The notes under the pieces were generated by a model. That model worked only from the letters and a program-made list of their open reading frames with translations. It had not been told where the DNA came from and searched no databases. The position numbers and the translations under genes are program-made. Source: Candidatus Mcinerneyibacterium aminivorans (GTDB lineage: Bacteria; Macinerneyibacteriota; Macinerneyibacteria; Macinerneyibacteriales; Macinerneyibacteriaceae). From it: a stretch of 64,000 bases of DNA. Each line of letters opens with the position of its first letter. Position 1 is the stretch's first letter. Positions 15,709 through 22,904 of this stretch are shown here, in pieces. The stretch is taken from NCBI GenBank assembly GCA_008086245.1, contig VSIX01000032.1, positions 105,547 through 169,546 on the forward strand, read 5' to 3'.

Positions 15709-18471
15709 ATGGCGTACAAGGATTCTTTGAATTTACCTCAAACTGATTTTAAGATGAAAGCAAATTTATCTGAAAGAGAAACAAATTTTCTTGAAAAATG
15801 GGAAGAAGAAAATTTATATAAAAAAATAATGGATTCAAGAAAGGATAGTGAACAATATTTACTTCATGATGGCCCTCCATATGCCAATGGAGACCTTCAT
15901 ATGGGGCATGCTTTAAATAAATTGTTAAAAGATATTGTAATGAGATTTAAGACCCTGAAGGGATACAAAACACCTTATATTCCCGGATGGGATTGTCATG
16001 GATTACCTATTGAACTAAAGGTTACTGAAAATGTAAAAGAAGAAGATTTAACCATAGAAGAATTTAGAAAAAAGTGTCGAAATTATGCGTTTAAATATGT
16101 AAAAAAACATGTAAAAGAATTTAAGCGATATGGGGTTCTTGGAGAATGGGAAAAACCTTATTTGACATTACATCCCAATTATGAAGCAAACGTGCTTGAG
16201 GTTGTAAAGACACTGGCAGTCAATGGTTTTATTTATAAACAGAAGAAGCCGGTACACTGGTGTCCAAGCTGCCATACCGCTTTAGCTTTTTCAGAAGTAG
16301 AATATAAAGAACACCAGTCTCCATCAATATATGTTAAATTTGAGGATATTGAAGATAAAAATACTTATTTTGTTATTTGGACAACTACTCCATGGACTAT
16401 ACCTGCTAATTACGCTATTGCACTTAATCCTCATTTTAAATATCTAAAACTAAAGGTTAATGATGAATACTGGATAGTTGCTGAAAAATTATGGGAGGAT
16501 ATGGCTAAGAAAATTGGAATAGAAGATTATGAAATTGTTGATACATATACGGGAGATGAACTGGCAGGAAAAAAATGTCAGCATCCGTTGATAGAAAATA
16601 GAAAAAGTAAAGTTGTCCTTGCTGATTATGTTACTGCAGAAGAAGGTACCGGGTGTGTTCATACCGCTCCGGGACATGGTGAAGATGACTTTTATACAGG
16701 TCTAAAGCATGATCTTCCAATATTTGCACCAGTTGATGATAGGGGTAGATATACAGAGGAATTTGAAGAACTTGAGGGACAAAAAGTTTTAGAATCCAAT
16801 GAAGATGTAGTGGAGCTTCTAAAAAATGTAAAAGCATTAATAAATGTTAATAAAGTTACACATTCATATCCTCATTGCGAAAGATGTAAAAACCCTGTAA
16901 TTTTCCGGGCTACAGAGCAGTGGTTTATTGATGTTGACAAAAATGATTTAAGAAAAAACACTTTAAAATCAATAAAAGATGTCAAATGGGTTCCTCCAAC
17001 TAGTGAAAATAGAATTACTTCTATGGTAGCTGAAAGACCGGATTGGTGTATTTCAAGGCAGAGATCATGGGGAATTCCTCTACCATTTTTTCATTGTGAT
17101 GATTGTGGAGAGGATATAATTGATAATGAAAAGATATTTAATAGAGTTATTGAATTTGTAAAAGAAAATGGAACTGATGCATGGTTTGTTAAAAATGAGA
17201 ATGAAATACTTGGAGATTTAAATAATTGTCCTAATTGCGGTTCAGGGAATCTGGTTAAAAGTGTAAACATTTTGGATGTATGGATCGATTCAGGTTCGAG
17301 CTTTAAGAGTGTTGTTGAAGCATGGAAGGGTATAAAAAATAAAGCTGACATGTACCTGGAAGGATCGGATCAGCATAGAGGGTGGTTTCAGAGCTCTATA
17401 CTTTTGAGTAATGCAGTAAACAATCAGGCACCGTTTAATGAGGTAATAACTCATGGATTTGTAGTTGATGCCAATGGAAAGAAAATGTCCAAATCCATTG
17501 GTAATGTAACTTCACCTAAAGAAATTATTGAGAAATATGGAGCAGATTCTCTTAGACTATGGGTTGCTTCCGAAAATTATCGCGATGATGTTCCAGTATC
17601 AGATGAAATTATGAAACGGGTAACAGAAGCCTATAGAAGAATTAGAAACACATTTAGATTTATACTTGGGAACCTTTATGATTTTGATCCGGACAAAAAC
17701 AGAGTAAAATATAAAAACATGCCTGAGCTTGATCGTTATATGCTCTATAGACTTAAAAATATAGTTGATAAATCAAACAAAGCTTATGAAAATTATAATT
17801 TTCATAAGATCTATCATATGGTACGTAATTTTTGTGTAAAAGATCTTTCGGGATTTTATCTGGATGGAGCAAAATCTGTTTTATATCCATATAGAGAAGA
17901 TAGTATTGAAAGAAGATCTATTCAAACTGTTATGTGGGATATTTTAAAAGCACTTACCAAAATACTTTCTCCTATACTTGTTTATACAACAGAAGAGGTA
18001 TGGGAATATCTTAATAATATAAAAAAAGAGGAAGATAGTGTTCATCTGAGCTACTGGCCTGAAATTGAGATTGAAACGGATAAAGAATTCATTAATAGGT
18101 GGGATAAAGTCTATGAAATAAGAGGTACAATACAGAAATTGTTGGAAGCAAAACGTGAAAATGGAGAAATTGGTCATGCTCTTGATTCATATGTTTATTT
18201 ATTCAGCGAAAATGATAATGAATTAAAAATGCTTCAAAATTTAAAAGAACAGATAAAGAGAGCAAATGTTGTTTCGAATGTATATATAGAAAAAAGAGAT
18301 GATATGATTCAGGATGAATATTACGAAGATATATATATCTCTGTTGAAAAATCACCTGATAAAAAATGTGCTAGGTGCTGGGAATATTCACATAAGGTTG
18401 GAAGTTTTGATGATTATGAAGACCTATGTGAGAGATGCAGAGAAATAGTACTGGAAAAGGAGAAGAAATGA
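15709..18471 (+). CDS. ileS: Isoleucyl-tRNA synthetase
   Basis: IleS charges tRNA-Ile. The 920-residue length and domain order are standard: the class I HIGH motif is HMGH at 64-67 (GPPYANGDLHMGHALNK), then the CP1 editing domain (TTTPWTIPANYAIA, EGTGCVHTAPGHGEDDFYTG), KMSKS at 592-596 (GKKMSKSIGN), an anticodon-binding domain and a C-terminal zinc finger (CARCWEYSHKVG, then CERC). This is the bacterial IleS1-like form with the Zn finger. A GGGAG box precedes the ATG. It is followed in the same direction by a DksA-like gene and lspA; ileS-lspA is a common pairing in many bacteria. Confidence 0.97.
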   Translation: MAYKDSLNLPQTDFKMKANLSERETNFLEKWEEENLYKKIMDSRKDSEQYLLHDGPPYANGDLHMGHALNKLLKDIVMRFKTLKGYKTPYIPGWDCHGLPIELKVTENVKEEDLTIEEFRKKCRNYAFKYVKKHVKEFKRYGVLGEWEKPYLTLHPNYEANVLEVVKTLAVNGFIYKQKKPVHWCPSCHTALAFSEVEYKEHQSPSIYVKFEDIEDKNTYFVIWTTTPWTIPANYAIALNPHFKYLKLKVNDEYWIVAEKLWEDMAKKIGIEDYEIVDTYTGDELAGKKCQHPLIENRKSKVVLADYVTAEEGTGCVHTAPGHGEDDFYTGLKHDLPIFAPVDDRGRYTEEFEELEGQKVLESNEDVVELLKNVKALINVNKVTHSYPHCERCKNPVIFRATEQWFIDVDKNDLRKNTLKSIKDVKWVPPTSENRITSMVAERPDWCISRQRSWGIPLPFFHCDDCGEDIIDNEKIFNRVIEFVKENGTDAWFVKNENEILGDLNNCPNCGSGNLVKSVNILDVWIDSGSSFKSVVEAWKGIKNKADMYLEGSDQHRGWFQSSILLSNAVNNQAPFNEVITHGFVVDANGKKMSKSIGNVTSPKEIIEKYGADSLRLWVASENYRDDVPVSDEIMKRVTEAYRRIRNTFRFILGNLYDFDPDKNRVKYKNMPELDRYMLYRLKNIVDKSNKAYENYNFHKIYHMVRNFCVKDLSGFYLDGAKSVLYPYREDSIERRSIQTVMWDILKALTKILSPILVYTTEEVWEYLNNIKKEEDSVHLSYWPEIEIETDKEFINRWDKVYEIRGTIQKLLEAKRENGEIGHALDSYVYLFSENDNELKMLQNLKEQIKRANVVSNVYIEKRDDMIQDEYYEDIYISVEKSPDKKCARCWEYSHKVGSFDDYEDLCERCREIVLEKEKK

Positions 18472-18848
18472 AAAGAGAAAAACTGAATAAATATAAAAAG
18501 CGACTGCTTCAATTAAAAAAGAAATTGTTGCATGATATAGGTGTAATTGAGGATGAGCACATACGTCATTCAGCAATATTAGAAGGCGGGGATACTTATT
18601 ATCCCCAGCACTCTGCAGATATTGCTGATAATGAATTTAAAGCAGAAACAGGATTTAAAATTAAAGAAAGCGAAGAAAAACTTCTTGAAGAAATTAATGA
18701 AGCACTGGATAGAATTGATGAAGGAAGCTACGGAATTTGCACCGATTGTGGGATAATAATCAAGGAAAAAAGATTAGAAGCACTGCCATGTGCTATTAGA
18801 TGTATAGACTGTAAAAGTAAGTATGAAAAAGAAGCTAAGTCATATTAA
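18468..18848 (+). CDS. DksA/TraR-type zinc-finger protein
   Basis: The protein is 126 residues long. An N-terminal coiled coil (about 1-85), with HSADIADNEFKAETGFKIKE, is followed by the C4 zinc finger YGICTDCG...RLEALPCAIRCIDCKSKYE, characteristic of the DksA/TraR superfamily. DksA enters the secondary channel of RNA polymerase and modulates initiation with ppGpp; many paralogues lack the acidic tip residues, and the tip here (EEHIRH region) cannot be judged safely. The frame opens at 18435 but the ATG at 18468 has AAAGGAGAAG just before it, overlapping the ileS stop. The end overlaps lspA by 26 bases. Confidence 0.85.
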   Translation: MKREKLNKYKKRLLQLKKKLLHDIGVIEDEHIRHSAILEGGDTYYPQHSADIADNEFKAETGFKIKESEEKLLEEINEALDRIDEGSYGICTDCGIIIKEKRLEALPCAIRCIDCKSKYEKEAKSY

Positions 18849-19308
18849 AGTTTTTCTATTTACAGCAATTGTTAGTTTTCTTCTTGATTTGATATCCAAG
18901 GGGATTATATCATCAAAGATGGGATTACATGAATCTATACCCATCATTGATAATATTTTTAGATTAACCTATATAAAGAATGAAGGAATAGCTTTTGGGT
19001 TGCTTCAGGGAATTCCTCATATACTTCTCTTTATATCGATAGCTGTATTGGCTATAATAATATATTTGACGAAAAGAATCTCCACAAAAAGTATACCCGT
19101 TCAAATAGCTTTTGGATTAATAATAGGTGGTGCACTGGGAAATATTGTTGATAGAATTAGGTTTAGCAGTGTAAGGGATTTTTTAGATATTGGTATAAAT
19201 CATAACCTAAGATGGCCGATTTTTAATATAGCAGATAGTGCGGTTTTTATTGGTGTAATTTTAATATTAATTTTTTATAAAGAAAATTCTAAAACGGAGG
19301 ATATTTAA
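18823..19308 (+). CDS. lspA: Lipoprotein signal peptidase (signal peptidase II)
   Basis: LspA removes signal peptides from diacylated prolipoproteins. The 161-residue protein has four membrane helices and the family motifs YIKNEGIAFGLLQG, GGALGNIVDRIRFSSVRDFLDI and WPIFNIADSAVFIG. The catalytic aspartates are those in VRDFLD and NIADS. It overlaps the DksA-like gene by 26 bases, with only a weak ribosome site, so translation is probably coupled. It also overlaps pyrB by one base. Together with lnt at 2.3 kb this gives two of the three lipoprotein-processing steps; lgt is not seen. Confidence 0.95.
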   Translation: MKKKLSHIKVFLFTAIVSFLLDLISKGIISSKMGLHESIPIIDNIFRLTYIKNEGIAFGLLQGIPHILLFISIAVLAIIIYLTKRISTKSIPVQIAFGLIIGGALGNIVDRIRFSSVRDFLDIGINHNLRWPIFNIADSAVFIGVILILIFYKENSKTEDI

Positions 19309-20231
19309 TGTCTGTTAAAATGAAAAATAAGTCAATCATTTCATTGAAGGATATTTCCAAAGATGAACTGATGTATCTGATGAAAAGAGCTAAAGAAGTA
19401 AAAGAAGGTAAATATGGCAATTTCCTGGAGGGAAAGATTATAAGTTCTTTATTTTTCGAACCCTCGACAAGAACCAGGCTTTCGTTTCATTCGGCTGTTA
19501 AAAGAGCAGGAGGGGATATCATCGGTTTCGCTTCGGCAGGATCTTCCTCTACTAAAAAGGGTGAATCTCTTGGAGATACTATTAAAACAGTATCCGGATA
19601 CTGTGATTTAATTGTGATGAGACATCATGTTGAAGGTGCTGCAAGGAGAGCTTCAGATGTTACCGATTTGCCTATCATTAATGCCGGCGATGGAGCAAAT
19701 CAGCATCCAACCCAGACATTCCTGGATATTTTTACAATGCTTGAAAAAAAGGAAAATCTCGATGGTTTAAATATAGGGTTGATGGGAGATTTGAAATATA
19801 GCAGAACAATTCATTCACTGCTTGTAGCCTTATCCTTTTTTGGAGTTAGATTATATTTCATTTCACCAGAAGCACTGGCAATTCCAGAAAGATATACTGA
19901 TTATCTTGATGACATAAATGTGGAATATGAAGTTTATAAGGACTTTAAGGAATGCGGCAAAGATTTGGATTTTTTATATTGCACCAGGATACAAAAGGAA
20001 AGATTTTATGACCCTGTAGAATATGAGAGTGTTGCAGGTTCATATATTATTGATAAGGAAGGGTTGAGTTATCTTGATGAAGAAACTTATATTATGCATC
20101 CTCTACCCAGAGTAGATGAAATTGCTGTTGAAGTTGATGAAGATCAAAGAGCAATATATTTTGAACAGGCACATAATGGAGTTCCTGTAAGACAGGCTTT
20201 AATTGGGCTGTTATTGGGAATCATCAAATAA
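19308..20231 (+). CDS. pyrB: Aspartate carbamoyltransferase, catalytic subunit
   Basis: PyrB makes carbamoyl aspartate, the committed pyrimidine step. At 307 residues it has the ATCase motifs FFEPSTRTRLSFHSAVKRAGG (carbamoyl-phosphate loop), MRHHVEGAARRASD, NAGDGANQHPTQTFLDIFTM and IMHPLPRVDEI. The gene starts in a taATG overlap with lspA and has a GGAGG box. pyrI follows directly, so the enzyme is likely the c6r6 allosteric holoenzyme. It is separated by 9 kb from pyrC-K-D-F, so the pathway is encoded by two transcripts. Confidence 0.97.
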   Translation: MSVKMKNKSIISLKDISKDELMYLMKRAKEVKEGKYGNFLEGKIISSLFFEPSTRTRLSFHSAVKRAGGDIIGFASAGSSSTKKGESLGDTIKTVSGYCDLIVMRHHVEGAARRASDVTDLPIINAGDGANQHPTQTFLDIFTMLEKKENLDGLNIGLMGDLKYSRTIHSLLVALSFFGVRLYFISPEALAIPERYTDYLDDINVEYEVYKDFKECGKDLDFLYCTRIQKERFYDPVEYESVAGSYIIDKEGLSYLDEETYIMHPLPRVDEIAVEVDEDQRAIYFEQAHNGVPVRQALIGLLLGIIK

Positions 20232-20246
20232 AAAAGGGGTATAATC

Positions 20247-20720
20247 ATGGGAAAAAAGAAGGAAAGACCATATAAGGTATTTAAAATTGAAAAAGGAACA
20301 GTTATAGATCATATACCTGCACCTAAAGGGCTTTTGGTTCTTGAAGTATTGGGTAAGAAAAATGATGGAATTGTTTCAATAGGACTTAACTTTGATTCAC
20401 AAAAAGTTGGCAAAAAGGATTTGATTAAATTTGAAAATAAAATAATCGATAAGGAGGAAACTGATAAAATTGCTCTAATAGCTCCGGAGGCTACTATAAA
20501 TATAATTGAAAATGGTGAGGTAGTTGAAAAAAGATCAATTGATGTTCCTCAGGAAATTACAGGATTTCTTAATTGTTTGAATCCAAACTGTGTTGTAAAT
20601 AGAGAAAACTTACAGCCACATTTTGAAGTAGTTGAAGAAGGTCCGGTAAAGCTCAGATGTAAATATTGTGAGAGAGTATGGGAAGTTAAATATGATATGG
20701 TAGAAAATAAGAGAAAGTGA
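20247..20720 (+). CDS. pyrI: Aspartate carbamoyltransferase, regulatory subunit
   Basis: PyrI binds CTP/ATP and links PyrB trimers. The 157-residue protein has the allosteric domain with TVIDHIPAPKGLLVLEVLG, NFDSQKVGKKDLIKFENKI and LIAPEATINIIENGEVVEK. The zinc domain follows with LNCLNPNCVVNREN and RCKYCERVW, a C-x4-C and C-x2-C pair as in E. coli PyrI. The length is typical. An AAAGGGG box precedes the ATG. Its presence predicts feedback inhibition of pyrimidine synthesis by CTP. Confidence 0.96.
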   Translation: MGKKKERPYKVFKIEKGTVIDHIPAPKGLLVLEVLGKKNDGIVSIGLNFDSQKVGKKDLIKFENKIIDKEETDKIALIAPEATINIIENGEVVEKRSIDVPQEITGFLNCLNPNCVVNRENLQPHFEVVEEGPVKLRCKYCERVWEVKYDMVENKRK

Positions 20721-20727
20721 GTTATTT

Positions 20728-21156
20728 ATGAATATCTATGAAAGGTTGGAATTTTTAATAAGGAAGACTAGTTTTAATATTTTCAAATATGGTAGAAGAA
20801 TCATAAATCGATATGAATTATCCAAATCTCAGTTTGATATAATTGTTGATATTTATTTTACTTCTCCTAAAAGTCTTAAATCTCTATGCAAGGCACTTGA
20901 TTTGGCTCCCAGCACTGTGTCCGAAATGCTTGATAGAATGGAAAAGAAAGATTTAATTGTCAAGAAGAAAGATAAAAAGGATAAGAGAAAAATAAAAATA
21001 GATATAACTGAGCAGGCAAATAATATCATAGAAGATGTGATAAATAGAAGAGTAGAATATGTAAAAGAAGTATTAGAAAATGTGGAAGAGGAAAATCTTG
21101 AAGTTTTTAAACAGGTATTAATGAAGATGCTGGAATGTCAAAAATCCTTGGAATAA
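20728..21156 (+). CDS. MarR-family transcriptional regulator
   Basis: This is a 142-residue winged-helix regulator. The recognition region SLCKALDLAPSTVSEMLDRMEKKDLI and the wing VKKKDKKDKRKIKIDITEQ are typical of MarR, with flanking helices for dimerisation. It starts 7 bases after pyrI but its end overlaps the radical SAM aminomutase gene by 22 bases, so that enzyme is the likelier functional partner or target. No clear palindromic operator was found in the short spacers here. The ligand is unknown. Confidence 0.85.
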   Translation: MNIYERLEFLIRKTSFNIFKYGRRIINRYELSKSQFDIIVDIYFTSPKSLKSLCKALDLAPSTVSEMLDRMEKKDLIVKKKDKKDKRKIKIDITEQANNIIEDVINRRVEYVKEVLENVEEENLEVFKQVLMKMLECQKSLE

Positions 21157-22154
21157 ATCATTTTAAAAACAGATTAAATGATTTTAAAAAAATTAAAGAA
21201 GTAACCGAAGAATATCCATTTAGAATCACAGAATATTATACCGATTTAATTCAAAGTTATGATAAAAAAGACCCTATATTCTCTCAATGTTTTCCACAAA
21301 AGAAAGAGTTGCAGGATTCATCTAAGTTTTCTTTAGACCCATTCTGCGAAAAACAAAATCAAAAAATCGAATCATTTATTCATAGGTATCCAAATAAGGG
21401 AGTACTGCTGCTAAATAATATTTGTGGTGTAAATTGTAGACACTGTATGAGAAAAAGATTGTGGGACAATAATAAAAAAGAAATAAGTAAAGATAGGATT
21501 GATGATATTATTTCCTACTGTATCAAGGAAGAAATAAATGATGTAATAATTTCAGGTGGGGATCCCTTAATGTCATCCCCAGAATTGCTTGATGAGGTAG
21601 TATCCAGATTATCAGAAGTAAGAAATATTAAAGTTATAAGAATTGGTTCACGTATCCCCGTGGTTGATCCAGACCGTATAAATGAAAAAATAATATCAAT
21701 TTTTAAAAAAACAGAAAAGCTTCACTTGTTAACTCATTTCAATCATCCAAAGGAGGTTACAGACCTTTCAAAATGTTATATCAGTAAAATAGTCGATACT
21801 GGAACACCGGTTTTTAATCAAACAGTTCTTCTTAAAAACATCAATGATTCAGCGTCTACATTGTCGGAATTATTCATGAAATTGCTTGAAATCAAAATAA
21901 AACCTTATTATCTCCATCAGTGTGATTTAGTTAGAGGGGTAACTCATTTTTGGGTTGAACCCAGTAGGGGGATTAAATTATTAAAAAAAATGGAAGGACT
22001 CATTTCCGGATTGGCAATGCCTTATTATGCAATAGATCTTCCAGGAGGAAAAGGAAAAGTATTACTGGGACCAAATTCTGAATTAAGCAAAATAAATGGG
22101 AAGTATATCTTGAAAAACTATAAAAACGAAACTATTAGTTATAGTTTATATTGA
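21135..22154 (+). CDS. Radical SAM enzyme, lysine 2,3-aminomutase (KamA/EpmB) family
   Basis: This 339-residue enzyme would use SAM, a 4Fe-4S cluster and PLP to shift an alpha-amino group. The cluster motif is CGVNCRHC (C-x3-C-x2-C), followed by DVIISGGDPLMSSPELLDEV. The C-terminal part has HQCDLVRGVTHFWVEPSRGI and YAIDLPGGKGKVLLGPN. By comparison with clostridial lysine 2,3-aminomutase, the Asp in QCDL and the Asp in AIDLPGG correspond to the pair that holds the side-chain amino group, and the last Lys to the PLP lysine. This supports a free basic amino acid substrate. The length is nearer EpmB (about 340) than KamA (about 415), and neither EF-P genes nor the beta-lysine acetyltransferase ablB is nearby, so the substrate is open. 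Confidence 0.85.
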   Translation: MSKILGINHFKNRLNDFKKIKEVTEEYPFRITEYYTDLIQSYDKKDPIFSQCFPQKKELQDSSKFSLDPFCEKQNQKIESFIHRYPNKGVLLLNNICGVNCRHCMRKRLWDNNKKEISKDRIDDIISYCIKEEINDVIISGGDPLMSSPELLDEVVSRLSEVRNIKVIRIGSRIPVVDPDRINEKIISIFKKTEKLHLLTHFNHPKEVTDLSKCYISKIVDTGTPVFNQTVLLKNINDSASTLSELFMKLLEIKIKPYYLHQCDLVRGVTHFWVEPSRGIKLLKKMEGLISGLAMPYYAIDLPGGKGKVLLGPNSELSKINGKYILKNYKNETISYSLY

Positions 22155-22295
22155 TGGGTAAAAGTTCAAAAAAATTAAAAATTATAGTCATAAACTTGAT
22201 TATAAATATGGATATAATAGATTTTATATAGATGCTTTAGCTTTTGGAACTTATTCATTCTGTAGTTGTTTATAATATGAATTTGGAGGATGTTT

Positions 22296-22889
22296 ATGAA
22301 TATTGATATTTTTTTGAGTAAATCCGGTATATGGGGCTATCCTTTACTTCTTTTATCTATTATTGCTTTAGCAATAATTATTGAAAGATTAATATATTAC
22401 ATAGTTTTATATTATAAAGACAGAAAAATCAATATTGATAAATATATCGAAATTATAGAAAACCAAAATGATATTTCAAAAATTAAAGAAAATAATTATT
22501 TTAACGAAATATTAAAAAAACATTTTTCTGGCTATAGCTATTATTCTTACACAAAAATAAAGGTTGAGTTGGAAAAAATTTGGAAGAATTCGAAAAACAA
22601 TGTTAAAGTATTAGAATTTACAGTAAAGGTTGCACCGCTTCTTGGAATTCTTGGTACCATAAGCGGTATAATTAAATCCTTTATTGCTGTAGGAGAATTT
22701 GATATGGAGAAAAAAGCACTTGTTACTTCAGGTATATCTGAAGCTCTACTTACTACTGAAGCGGGATTGATTATATCTGTAATAGTTCTTCTATGGATTT
22801 ATATTTTTGGGTGGATAAGAAAAAAAATATTTTCAAAATATGAAAATTTTCTCACGATATTTGAAGCTATTTTACAGGATAATAAGTAA
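22296..22889 (+). CDS. MotA/TolQ/ExbB family proton-channel protein
   Basis: This 197-residue protein has three membrane helices: one N-terminal (about 12-35) and two after residue 105. The core VKVAPLLGILGTISGIIKSF and GISEALLTTEAGLIISVIV are the conserved TolQ/ExbB pore helices. Such proteins couple the proton gradient to envelope work together with an ExbD/TolR partner. No ExbD/TolR gene is adjacent, which is unusual; clpC follows. The ATG at 22290 overlaps the TTGGAGGA ribosome site, so the ATG at 22296 is taken as the start. Confidence 0.85.
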   Translation: MNIDIFLSKSGIWGYPLLLLSIIALAIIIERLIYYIVLYYKDRKINIDKYIEIIENQNDISKIKENNYFNEILKKHFSGYSYYSYTKIKVELEKIWKNSKNNVKVLEFTVKVAPLLGILGTISGIIKSFIAVGEFDMEKKALVTSGISEALLTTEAGLIISVIVLLWIYIFGWIRKKIFSKYENFLTIFEAILQDNK

Positions 22890-22904
22890 AAGGAGGGATG
22901 ATAT

